Notes: generated by a model not told the origin, from the letters alone. DNA of 10,380 nucleotides from an archaeon (GCA_024409145.1 JAKSUF010000031.1:1-10380), one strand, 5' to 3'. Numbered from the stretch's first letter, positions 1-6,000 are shown. Translations and numbers: made by a program.

Positions 1-38
1 AAATTTAATTTTTTTATTTGATTATATGGGAAGATACT

Positions 39-239
39 ATGGATAATGATAATTTTCAAGTAAATAAACAATTTGCAAGATTTAAAGGTAAAGATGTTAT
101 TGTTGGTCTTAAAAACTGGGAGGAAATTGAAGGTAATATTTTAACTATTGATAATTTCTTAAATTTGGTTTTAGATGATGGTACTAATTTGAGAGTTATT
201 AAAGGTGGAAAAATAGCTTTTATTTCTATTAAAGAATAA
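39..239 (+). CDS. Divergent short LSm (Sm-like) RNA-binding protein
   Basis: A 66-residue protein with the pattern of a single Sm fold. The Sm1 part spans about residues 16-47 (V20, I21, V22, G32, then D38-x-x-x-N42, the usual RNA-contacting D-x-x-x-N arrangement). The Sm2 part spans about residues 51-64, with K55-G56 where most family members have R-G, followed by a hydrophobic strand. Archaeal LSm proteins assemble into rings that bind U-rich RNA in the cytoplasm; that role is inferred from the family. It is shorter and more divergent than the usual archaeal LSm1 of about 75-80 residues. I place the start at ATG 39 because a weak purine-rich stretch (28-34) precedes it, while the upstream TTG at 18 has no ribosome-binding site. 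It appears monocistronic: a T-rich stretch follows, and no L37e ribosomal gene (a common LSm neighbour) lies downstream. Confidence 0.8.
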   Translation: MDNDNFQVNKQFARFKGKDVIVGLKNWEEIEGNILTIDNFLNLVLDDGTNLRVIKGGKIAFISIKE

Positions 240-264
240 TTATTTATTCTAAATTCCTTTAAGT

Positions 265-310
265 TTTTTATTTATTAATAATTTTAATTTTTATTTATTA
301 ATAATTTTAA
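265..310. repeat. Perfect tandem duplication of a 23-bp AT-rich unit
   Basis: Positions 265-287 and 288-310 are identical over 23 bases and directly adjacent, in the gap after the LSm stop codon. The unit is A and T only. It is probably a replication-slippage product in intergenic DNA; no function is evident. Confidence 0.85.
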
Positions 311-315
311 CTAAA

Positions 316-386
316 AGTAATATTTATGGATTATATTACTCTTAGTTGTTTTTTTATTTTTTTATTTTATTTTATTTTATTTTTTG
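316..386 (+). terminator. Hairpin plus long T-tracts after the LSm gene
   Basis: An 8-bp perfect inverted repeat (316-323 with 333-340, 9-base loop) is followed by T7-A-T7-A and then a (TTTTA)n run to about 386. Archaeal RNA polymerase terminates on U-rich stretches, so this is a credible terminator for the LSm transcript. The A/T stem is weak, and the T-tracts may be the part that matters. Confidence 0.55.
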
Positions 387-455
387 TTTTTAATTTTACT
401 TTTATTACTCAATTTTATTGATATATTTTTTTAATTTTCTCAACTAGTGTTTTCT

Positions 456-480
456 ATTACTTTTTAGTAATTTTTAGTAA
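456..480. repeat. Short hairpin and 10-bp tandem repeat abutting the cobT stop
   Basis: The 10-mer TTTTTAGTAA occurs twice in tandem (461-470, 471-480), ending right at the cobT stop codon. A 6-bp inverted repeat (456-461 with 466-471, 4-base loop) overlaps it. It could be part of a terminator or 3' end for the minus-strand cobT transcript, but there is no T-tract on that strand, so the role is uncertain. Confidence 0.4.
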
Positions 481-1548
481 TTAATTGTTTTGAGCTTCTT
501 TTTCAATTGCTTCTCTGATTTGATCAATTGAATATCCTCGCATAAGTGCTAAAAACATAGCCCCTCCTGCTCCGGCTCCTTCTTTTATATATCCTTTAGT
601 ATAATTTTTAAGTCCTTCCATAGATTCTTCAAAGAATGGATTTACTGCATTAACAGTAATATCTCCAATTTGTTCTGAAATGTTTAATAAATCTGCTGTT
701 TCATCAGATACAACATAAGATGTAGTAGCTATACACATATTTGAGAAATCAAATTCTGGTTCAAGAGATTTTACAATTGCACAAGCTGCTGTTAATTGGG
801 TCCCTCCGGCAAGTACTACTGGTACAGTAGCACCCATAAGTACTCCTGCAACTGCAGGTAACATTGGATCTCCAACAGCAGAAACTACTTCAAATGGATT
901 ATTATTTTTACTTGGGGTAATATTTGCATTAGCTAATCCTTCATCTACAATTTTATTTTTCATTTCATGTGGATTAGTATTCATACAACCACTAACTTTT
1001 CCTTTAGCATCATATCCAAGACCTACAAGAACTCCTAATGCAGTTGTTGTTCCAGCAGCTAAACTTTCTCCTATGACGATATAATCATGATTTTCAGATA
1101 ATATTGATCCAAGTGCAAATGCTTTTTCAAATATTGCTTCAGGATTTTTAACAGCTTTTCCAGTTCTTATATCTTGTCCGAAGTTTCCATCACTAATGTC
1201 AAAAACATCTACATTTGGTTTAATTTCACTTCCTGCATTTAATACCATCTTTGTTGCTTCACAAAGTTCTATAGATCCTTTAGTAAGAACTGATGGTGTA
1301 GGAGTTACAGCTTCTCCAATAACTGTTTGAGGAATATCTTCCATACACATTACTTTTCCTTCTAAGATAAGTTCTGCATCTCCTGCAGGAGTATATTTTG
1401 TAAGTTCTGGAGTAGCTCCTGCACCAGTTAATCCTGGTATTTCAGATGTTTTTGTAGTAGCTATTGTACAAATGAAAATTGGATTTTCAAGTTTTTGTAA
1501 TTTTGTTATTAATTTGTCTGATCCGTATGTTTTTAACCCTTTAATCAT
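481..1548 (-). CDS. cobT: CobT-like nicotinate-nucleotide:base phosphoribosyltransferase
   Basis: A 355-residue member of the archaeal CobT-like family (TIGR00303/UPF0284). CobT enzymes transfer phosphoribose from nicotinate mononucleotide to the lower-ligand base of cobamides, giving an alpha-riboside for the nucleotide loop. Methanogens need cobamides for methyl transfer in methanogenesis. Visible glycine-rich motifs include TGAGATPELT (41-50), SDGNFGQD (119-126), GESLAAGTTTALG (160-172), AVGDPMLPAVAG (224-235), LAGGTQL (246-252) and KEGAGAGG (322-329). E323 in the last motif sits where bacterial CobT has its catalytic glutamate in a GEGTGA-like stretch; that equivalence is my inference. 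Length fits the family and the frame is intact. The ATG start is preceded on its strand by AAAGGTTA, a reasonable ribosome-binding site. It is divergent from kae1-bud32 and stands alone, without other cobamide genes. The exact base substrate cannot be read from the sequence. Confidence 0.9.
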   Translation of the reverse strand: MIKGLKTYGSDKLITKLQKLENPIFICTIATTKTSEIPGLTGAGATPELTKYTPAGDAELILEGKVMCMEDIPQTVIGEAVTPTPSVLTKGSIELCEATKMVLNAGSEIKPNVDVFDISDGNFGQDIRTGKAVKNPEAIFEKAFALGSILSENHDYIVIGESLAAGTTTALGVLVGLGYDAKGKVSGCMNTNPHEMKNKIVDEGLANANITPSKNNNPFEVVSAVGDPMLPAVAGVLMGATVPVVLAGGTQLTAACAIVKSLEPEFDFSNMCIATTSYVVSDETADLLNISEQIGDITVNAVNPFFEESMEGLKNYTKGYIKEGAGAGGAMFLALMRGYSIDQIREAIEKEAQNN

Positions 1549-1613
1549 TTTATAACCTTTAATTTCTTTTTAATTTATTAATTGTTCTTTTTTAGAAGTA
1601 AATCTAAATTTTA

Positions 1614-1623
1614 CTTTATATAA
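1614..1623 (-). promoter_or_regulatory. Candidate TATA box for cobT
   Basis: Read on the minus strand the sequence is TTATATAAAG, a good archaeal TATA element, about 70 bases upstream of the cobT ATG. It predicts a 5' leader of about 45 bases containing the AAAGGTTA ribosome-binding site. Confidence 0.55.
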
Positions 1624-1624
1624 C

Positions 1625-1648
1625 TTAATTTAAATGGATTTAAATTAA
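1625..1648. repeat. Perfect 11-bp inverted repeat beside the cobT TATA box
   Basis: Arms TTAATTTAAAT (1625-1635) and ATTTAAATTAA (1638-1648) are perfect reverse complements around a central GG. The element starts one base from the cobT TATA box, on the side where the TFB recognition element would lie. It could be an operator for cobT or for the divergent pair, but A/T-only palindromes also arise by chance in DNA of this composition. Confidence 0.6.
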
Positions 1649-1687
1649 ATTATGTTTAAATTATATAACTATATTATTAAGAAAAAC

Positions 1688-1698
1688 TATATAAATAT
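1688..1698 (+). promoter_or_regulatory. Candidate TATA box for kae1-bud32
   Basis: The stretch CTATATAAATA, preceded by an A-rich TFB-site-like AAAAA, matches a methanogen TATA element. It predicts a start of transcription near 1717-1722 and a leader of about 70 bases. TATA-like sequence at 1661-1668 is an alternative. The copies of TTTTAAATATTA at 1711-1722 and 1728-1739 lie in the predicted leader. Confidence 0.4.
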
Positions 1699-1790
1699 TA
1701 GTAATCTTATTTTTAAATATTATTTACTTTTAAATATTAATTCATTTTAAACATAATTTTTAAATTAGTATTGGATCAAGGGGAATTATA

Positions 1791-3422
1791 TTGATAACTT
1801 TAGGAATTGAAGGGACTGCAGAAAAAACTGGTGTTGGGATTGTTGATAGTGAGGGTAATGTATTAGCTATGGCTGGAGAACAATTTTATCCTAAGGAAGG
1901 AGGTATCCATCCAAGAGAAGCTGCAGAACACCATGCAAAATGGATTCCACAGTTAATTCCTCAAGCTATTAAAGAAGCTAATTTATCTTATAATGACATT
2001 GATTTAATCTCATTTTCTCAAGGTCCTGGTTTAGGTCCTTCACTTAGGACTGTTGCAACAGCAGCACGTAGTCTCTCTCTTTCTCTTGATGTTCCTATAA
2101 TTGGTGTAAATCATTGTATTGGTCATGTTGAGATTGGAAAATTAGATACTGGTGCTTTAAATCCTGTAACTTTATATGTTAGTGGAGGAAACAGTCAAGT
2201 AATAGCTTATGAATCTGGAAGATATCGTATTTTTGGTGAAACTTTAGATATAGCTATTGGTAATTGTCTTGACCAATTCTCTAGGGACACTGGACTTGGC
2301 CATCCGGGAGGTCCAGTTGTTGAAAAATTAGCTAAAAGTGGTTCTTACATTGATTTACCTTATGTTGTAAAAGGTATGGATTTCTCATTTTCTGGTCTTT
2401 TGAGTGCAGCACTTAGAGCTCATCAAAAAGGAGTGGCTATTGAAGATATTTGTTATAGTTTGCAAGAAACTGCTTTTGCAATGCTTGTTGAAGTAACAGA
2501 ACGTGCTTTAGCTCACACAGAAAAAGACGAAGTTTTATTATGTGGTGGGGTTTCAGCAAATTCAAGACTTCGTGAAATGATGCAAACAATGGCTGAGGAA
2601 CATTATGTTGACTTTTACATGCCTGAAATGAAATATTCTGGAGATAATGGTGTCATGATTGCATGGTTAGGTCAATTAATGTATGATAGTTATGGTCCAT
2701 TAGATATTAAAGATACTCAAATTTTACAAAGATTTAGAACTGATGAAATCGATGCTCCATGGGTAGATAATAGAAAAAGAAAACTTAATTTGCCTGATAG
2801 CTTAGCTGCTAAAGGTGCAGAATCAGATATTTATAAAGCAAAATGGCTTGATAATGATGTAATTGTTAAAAATAGAGTGTCTAAATCTTATAGAATTCCT
2901 GAAATTGATAATAAAATTAGAAAACTCAGAACTAAAAGTGAAGCTAAAATATTATCAGATGTTAAGAAAACAGGTGTAAGGACTCCTATTTTATATGATG
3001 TGGATTTAGAAGATAAATCTATTATAATGGAGGAAATAGGTGGATCTCTTATTAAAGATATTATTGGTGATTTGGAGATTAATCATAGAAAAGAACTTGC
3101 ATATACTATTGGTGAAAATATTAGGATGTTCCATGATGGGGATATAATTCATGGTGATTTAACTGGTTCTAATATGATTTTAGTTAATAATAACTTAGAT
3201 GATATTTCAAATAGTTTAGCTATTTTTGATTTTGGACTTGGTAAATATTCTGATTTGCTTGAAGATAAAGCAACAGACTTGCTTGTTCTAAAGAAATCTT
3301 TCCAAAGTATTGATTATTCAATAGCTAATGAAACTTTTAATAATATTTTAGAAGGATATGGCTCTGATAAAATCGTTGATAAAATAAAAGATATAGAATC
3401 TCGTGGTAGATATACTCATTAA
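1791..3422 (+). CDS. kae1-bud32: Fused Kae1-Bud32 (KEOPS core, tRNA t6A synthesis)
   Basis: A 543-residue natural fusion. Residues 1 to about 325 are Kae1 (TsaD/Qri7 family), which transfers threonylcarbamoyl to A37 of ANN-decoding tRNAs. Visible there are GIEGTAEKTGVGIVD (5-19), the metal-binding H108-x-x-x-H112, SGGNSQ (131-136), CGGVSANSRL (251-260) and D285 in SGDNG. Residues 335-543 are the Bud32 kinase/ATPase: a loop GAESDIYK (342-349), lysine K360, helix glutamate E384, catalytic HGDLTGSN (454-461) with D456 and N461, and a DFG-type DFGLG (480-484). The C-terminus RGRYTH resembles the basic RGR tail of Bud32. The start is TTG 1791 with AGGGGA six bases upstream; the resulting N-terminus matches the family's usual MIxLGIEGTAEKTGVG. 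The same fusion occurs in other methanogens. Pcc1 and Cgi121 partners are not in the window. Confidence 0.97.
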   Translation: MITLGIEGTAEKTGVGIVDSEGNVLAMAGEQFYPKEGGIHPREAAEHHAKWIPQLIPQAIKEANLSYNDIDLISFSQGPGLGPSLRTVATAARSLSLSLDVPIIGVNHCIGHVEIGKLDTGALNPVTLYVSGGNSQVIAYESGRYRIFGETLDIAIGNCLDQFSRDTGLGHPGGPVVEKLAKSGSYIDLPYVVKGMDFSFSGLLSAALRAHQKGVAIEDICYSLQETAFAMLVEVTERALAHTEKDEVLLCGGVSANSRLREMMQTMAEEHYVDFYMPEMKYSGDNGVMIAWLGQLMYDSYGPLDIKDTQILQRFRTDEIDAPWVDNRKRKLNLPDSLAAKGAESDIYKAKWLDNDVIVKNRVSKSYRIPEIDNKIRKLRTKSEAKILSDVKKTGVRTPILYDVDLEDKSIIMEEIGGSLIKDIIGDLEINHRKELAYTIGENIRMFHDGDIIHGDLTGSNMILVNNNLDDISNSLAIFDFGLGKYSDLLEDKATDLLVLKKSFQSIDYSIANETFNNILEGYGSDKIVDKIKDIESRGRYTH

Positions 3423-3456
3423 TTAGTTCTGTTGGTATTATAATTTATGCTAATTC

Positions 3457-3486
3457 AATTATTAGATTAGTATAATCTCAATAATT
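3457..3486. promoter_or_regulatory. 13-bp dyad with one bulge just before the phosphatidyltransferase start
   Basis: Outer arms 3457-3463 and 3480-3486 (7 bp) and inner arms 3464-3469 and 3473-3478 (6 bp) form a continuous 13-pair stem with a 3-base loop (GTA) and one unpaired C at 3479. It ends immediately before the AAAAGG ribosome-binding sequence (3487-3492) of the gene starting at 3500. It could be an operator, an RNA hairpin affecting translation or read-through from kae1-bud32, or the 3' end of that transcript. No strong T-tract follows. Confidence 0.5.
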
Positions 3487-3499
3487 AAAAGGTCTTTTT

Positions 3500-4087
3500 A
3501 TGAAAAATTCAGATAAAATTATAAATTTTAAAAATTTATTCTTTAGAAATTTAGCTAATTTATTGTCTTTATCTAGAATTATTTTATCACTATTTTTATT
3601 ATTAACAGTACCTTTATCTCTAAATTTTTTCATTATTTATTTGCTGGCTGCTTTTACTGATGTTTTAGATGGGTATCTTGCTAAAAATATTTTTTCAACA
3701 AGTGAATTTGGAGCTAAATTGGATTCTTTTGCAGATTTAGTATTCTTTTTATCATTTTTAATTGTTTTATATCCAGTGTTAATTATTTCCTATGGTGTTT
3801 TAATTTGGATTCTAATCATTGTTTTTATTAAATTATTATCTTTATCAATAGCTTTTATAAAATATAAACAAGTTGTCTTAGTTCATACACTTCTAAATAA
3901 AGCTACTGGTTTGTTTTTAGTTTTAATTCCATTAGGGCTTCTAATAATTCCTCAGATTATATTATTAAATTTGATGTGTTTAATAGCAAGTATTTCAGCT
4001 ATTGAAGAATTATTGATTATTTTGTTATCTAAAAATGTAGATTTTAATATAAAAAGTATTTTTTATTATAATTTTTCTTTTTTCTAA
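3500..4087 (+). CDS. Small CDP-alcohol phosphatidyltransferase-family membrane enzyme
   Basis: A 195-residue, very hydrophobic protein with the CDP-alcohol phosphotransferase signature D54-x-x-D57-G58-x-x-A61-K62, then G71-x-x-x-D75-x-x-x-D79. The usual A-R is A-K here. The four aspartates bind the metal ions in this family, which exchanges CMP on a CDP-linked lipid for an alcohol. The N-terminal stretch NLLSLSRIILSL (20-31) is also typical. Further membrane segments lie at about 29-52, 80-97, 99-120, 135-156 and 157-177. Methanogens use such enzymes for archaetidylserine and archaetidyl-inositol-phosphate synthesis. This protein, with its short length, its LGAKLDS-like context (FGAKLDS) and a C-terminal SISAIEELLI segment, reminds me more of small clostridial family members than of the archaeal lipid enzymes. 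Substrate unknown. ATG start with AAAAGG seven bases upstream. It lies between kae1-bud32 and two surface-protein genes. Confidence 0.85.
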   Translation: MKNSDKIINFKNLFFRNLANLLSLSRIILSLFLLLTVPLSLNFFIIYLLAAFTDVLDGYLAKNIFSTSEFGAKLDSFADLVFFLSFLIVLYPVLIISYGVLIWILIIVFIKLLSLSIAFIKYKQVVLVHTLLNKATGLFLVLIPLGLLIIPQIILLNLMCLIASISAIEELLIILLSKNVDFNIKSIFYYNFSFF

Positions 4088-4101
4088 AGAGTTTTGTGTC
4101 G

Positions 4102-4116
4102 TTTTTTAATTTTTTT
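4102..4116 (+). terminator. T-tract terminator after the phosphatidyltransferase gene
   Basis: T6-AA-T7 begins 15 bases past the stop codon, with no strong hairpin. It fits an archaeal U-tract terminator and runs directly into the first candidate operator of the next gene. Confidence 0.5.
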
Positions 4117-4130
4117 CTTGTTTAGGCAAG
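4117..4130. promoter_or_regulatory. Candidate operator site A (CTTGTTTAGGCAAG)
   Basis: This is the distal copy of a 14-bp dyad site found five times upstream of the two surface-protein genes. It has CTTG/CAAG outer half-sites and a pyrimidine-pyrimidine-TA-purine-purine core. The following bases CAAGTATTTT are shared with site D at 5948. Confidence 0.5.
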
Positions 4131-4163
4131 TATTTTTTATTTATTCAATTTTAAATGTATTTA

Positions 4164-4177
4164 TTTACTTATGCAAG
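4164..4177. promoter_or_regulatory. Candidate operator site B (TTTACTTATGCAAG)
   Basis: This copy lies exactly 30 bp upstream of site C and is followed, as C and E are, by TTTAAATAA. It is weaker than the others at the fourth position (A instead of G). Confidence 0.55.
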
Positions 4178-4193
4178 TTTAAATAAATGTTTA

Positions 4194-4207
4194 TTTGCCT
4201 ATACAAG
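4194..4207. promoter_or_regulatory. Candidate operator site C (TTTGCCTATACAAG)
   Basis: This is the proximal copy, beginning 24 bp before the TATA box at 4218. The 22 bases 4204-4225, covering its right half, the TFB-site region and the TATA box, are identical to 5978-5999 upstream of the second surface-protein gene. Confidence 0.65.
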
Positions 4208-4217
4208 TTTAAATAAG

Positions 4218-4226
4218 TTTATATAT
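4218..4226 (+). promoter_or_regulatory. TATA box of the first surface-protein gene
   Basis: TTTATATAT is a strong methanogen TATA element. It predicts transcription from about 4245-4250 and therefore an unusually long leader of about 150 bases before the TTG start at 4403. Confidence 0.65.
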
Positions 4227-4310
4227 TGAATATAATATAATTTTAGATATGTTTTTCTAGATTTTTTTTAATTTTATGTGCATGGCTCAAAATTAATGTA
4301 TGTTTGATGC

Positions 4311-4356
4311 TTTTATAATTTTCTAATATGTTTTATTGAAAATTATAGGATTTTTT
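4311..4356 (+). terminator. Terminator-like hairpin inside the leader of the first surface-protein gene
   Basis: Arms 4314-4323 and 4338-4347 pair perfectly over 10 bp around a 14-base loop, and two G-U pairs plus one A-U pair (4311-4313 with 4348-4350) extend the stem in RNA. A T6 run follows at 4351-4356. It lies downstream of the predicted promoter and upstream of the ribosome-binding site, so it could attenuate transcription or end a short leader RNA of about 110 bases. The stem is nearly all A/U, which lowers confidence. Confidence 0.45.
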
Positions 4357-4387
4357 CTAGATTAGATATAATTATTATTTATTAAAT

Positions 4388-4393
4388 GGAGGT
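4388..4393 (+). promoter_or_regulatory. Strong ribosome-binding site GGAGGT
   Basis: A near-consensus Shine-Dalgarno sequence ends nine bases before TTG 4403. It supports TTG as the true start, and the protein that results begins directly with a signal peptide. Confidence 0.85.
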
Positions 4394-4402
4394 TTTTTTT
4401 CA

Positions 4403-5884
4403 TTGATTAAAGCTAAGTTTTTTTCTGTTTTATTTGTTATTTTAATGGTTTCTGCTTCTGTTGGTAGTGCTAGTGCTACAGCTATTAGTAATGATGTTAA
4501 GGATAGTCATGTTATTGTGGTTGATAATCCTACAGTTAGTAAAATTCAGCAAGCAGTTAATGGTGCCAATAATAATGATAATATTTTAATTAATGGTAGT
4601 GTAAATGATACTGGTAATATTAGCTGTGATAAAATATTAACTATTACTGGTGAAAACTGTACTCTTAATAATGTTCATTGGACATGTGATGAAAATATGA
4701 CTTTTGAAAATATTACTTTTAAGAACTGTAAATCTGATTATGGTGGTGCTATTTATTCTTATTCAACTATTTGTGTTAAGGACTGTTCTTTTGTAAATAA
4801 TACTGTTACTGGAATTAGTTATGATAATGATCGGGGTGGTGCTATTTATTCTAGGGGTTCTGTAACTGTTTATGGTTCTAGTTTTGTTGGTAATGTTGCT
4901 GATGATGCTGGTGCTATTTATTCTGATAAGTCTGTTGTTGTTACTAATTCTTGTTTTACGGGTAATCATGCTAATGTTGAGGGTGGTGCTGTTTGGTCTA
5001 TTGATGGAGTTAGTGTTGATGATTGTTCTTTTGTGAATAATTCTGTTAGTGGTGCTAGTGTTAGTCAGTGTGAGGGTGGTGCTATTTATTCCAAGTGTTC
5101 AGTAACTATTTCTAATTCTAATTTCACTAATAATTTTGCTTATGATTATGGTGGTGCTATTTATTCTCAGAATGATGTTGATGTAGTTAATTCTTTATTT
5201 GATGGTAATTCTGTCCAAGATAATAATGGTGGTGCTATTTATTCTGATGCTAATGGTATAAAGATTACTGGTTCTAGGTTTATTGGTAATCATGCTGATG
5301 TTGAGGGTGGTGCTGTTTGGTCTAATAATTGGGTTAATGTTTATGATTGTTCTTTTGTGAATAATTCTTGTTCTGGTGCTAAGATTTATCAGTGTGAGGG
5401 TGGTGCTATTTATTCTGATAGTGATGGTGTAAAAATTATTAATTCTAATTTCACAGATAATTTTGCTTATGATTATGGTGGTGCTGTTTGGTCTGATGAT
5501 GGTGTTACTGTTCAATATTGTTTATTTAGTGATAATTCTGTAACTGATAATCGGGGTGGTGCTATTTATATGGATGATAGTTGTGATTTGAGAGTTTCTG
5601 ATAGTGGTTTCTATGGTAATCATGCTAATGATAAAGGTGGTGCTATTTACTGTGAAGGTAATTTTGCTCATGTTTATTTAGATTCATTTAATTCATTTGA
5701 GAATAATGTTGCAAAAGAAGGTAGTGTGGTTTTCACTGATGGATATTTTGATGCTATTTGGCAGAATTGGTGGGGAACAATGAAACCTAATTGGGACAGT
5801 GGATTATTAGTAGAATGGAAAGCTATAGGACCTAATAAAAAACATGAGGATGATCGTCCTTTAAGTTATGATCCTATAAAATAA
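4403..5884 (+). CDS. Secreted adhesin-like beta-helix repeat protein, paralogue 1
   Basis: A 493-residue predicted extracellular protein. Residues 1 to about 25 are a Sec signal peptide: K3/K5, a hydrophobic core, then small residues SVGSASA. Residues 28-113 are a non-repeat N-terminal part. Residues 114-439 hold about 12 repeats of 25-31 residues with the pattern GGAIYS...V....C/S.F..N, like polymorphic-membrane-protein (PMP) and right-handed parallel beta-helix repeats. The C-terminal 54 residues contain NWWGT (455-459), common after beta-helix domains in methanogen adhesin-like proteins. There is no membrane anchor or sorting motif, so surface attachment is unexplained. I count about 11 N-x-S/T sequons and many cysteines at equivalent repeat positions. 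An internal duplication of about 108 residues covers four repeats (DNA copies begin at 4961 and 5285). The role is probably contact with host, partner cells or surfaces, inferred from the family. The TTG start has GGAGGT upstream. Confidence 0.88.
   Translation: MIKAKFFSVLFVILMVSASVGSASATAISNDVKDSHVIVVDNPTVSKIQQAVNGANNNDNILINGSVNDTGNISCDKILTITGENCTLNNVHWTCDENMTFENITFKNCKSDYGGAIYSYSTICVKDCSFVNNTVTGISYDNDRGGAIYSRGSVTVYGSSFVGNVADDAGAIYSDKSVVVTNSCFTGNHANVEGGAVWSIDGVSVDDCSFVNNSVSGASVSQCEGGAIYSKCSVTISNSNFTNNFAYDYGGAIYSQNDVDVVNSLFDGNSVQDNNGGAIYSDANGIKITGSRFIGNHADVEGGAVWSNNWVNVYDCSFVNNSCSGAKIYQCEGGAIYSDSDGVKIINSNFTDNFAYDYGGAVWSDDGVTVQYCLFSDNSVTDNRGGAIYMDDSCDLRVSDSGFYGNHANDKGGAIYCEGNFAHVYLDSFNSFENNVAKEGSVVFTDGYFDAIWQNWWGTMKPNWDSGLLVEWKAIGPNKKHEDDRPLSYDPIK
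4961..5610 (+). repeat. Internal super-repeat, two copies of about 324 bp
   Basis: The DNA from 4961 is repeated from 5285 with an offset of 324 bp, shifting to 327 later through one inserted codon. Each copy encodes four beta-helix coils, opening with GNHA(N/D)VEGGAVWS and continuing through NFAYDYGGA. Silent and coding differences have accumulated, so the duplication is not fresh. Confidence 0.75.
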
Positions 5885-5889
5885 AATAA

Positions 5890-5937
5890 TTTTTTATTTA
5901 TTTTATTTTTTTCTTTATTTTTTTATTTTTTTATTTT
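5890..5937 (+). terminator. T-tract terminator after surface-protein gene 1
   Basis: Several T6-T7 runs interrupted by single A or C bases begin six bases past the stop codon. There is no hairpin. This is typical U-tract termination sequence for methanogens. Confidence 0.55.
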
Positions 5938-5947
5938 AATTGGTTTA

Positions 5948-5961
5948 TTTGTCTAAACAAG
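5948..5961. promoter_or_regulatory. Candidate operator site D (TTTGTCTAAACAAG)
   Basis: This is the distal copy before the second surface-protein gene, exactly 20 bp upstream of site E. It closely matches the reverse complement of site A, which supports a dyad-symmetric binding site rather than a one-sided repeat. Confidence 0.6.
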
Positions 5962-5967
5962 TATTTT

Positions 5968-5981
5968 ATTGCTTATGCAAG
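5968..5981. promoter_or_regulatory. Candidate operator site E (ATTGCTTATGCAAG)
   Basis: This is the proximal copy, starting 24 bp before the TATA box at 5992, the same distance as site C from its TATA box. Its core CTTATGCAAG is identical to that of site B. Confidence 0.65.
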
Positions 5982-5991
5982 TTTAAATAAG

Positions 5992-6000
5992 TTTATATAA
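5992..6000 (+). promoter_or_regulatory. TATA box of the second surface-protein gene
   Basis: TTTATATAA lies in the same sequence context as the TATA box at 4218. Predicted transcription starts near 6020-6025, giving a leader of about 55 bases, much shorter than that of the first gene. Confidence 0.65.

Noticed and set aside
18..38. TTG at 18 as start of the LSm gene
   Set aside because: No ribosome-binding site precedes it and the extra residues do not fit the Sm fold. ATG 39 is better.
351..386. (TTTTA)n run as a functional microsatellite
   Set aside because: It is better explained as part of the T-rich termination region; no repeat-specific role can be supported.
4386..4406. Six-codon frame ATG 4386 to TGA 4404 overlapping the TTG start of surface-protein gene 1
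   Set aside because: Its ATG overlaps the ribosome-binding site GGAGGT itself and it has no site of its own, so it is most likely coincidence.
4763..5515. Open frames on the minus strand at 4763-4969 and 5195-5515
   Set aside because: They mirror the repetitive GGTGGTGCT-rich coding DNA of surface-protein gene 1. Their translations are low-complexity Asn/Ile/Thr/Ser strings with no ribosome-binding sites.
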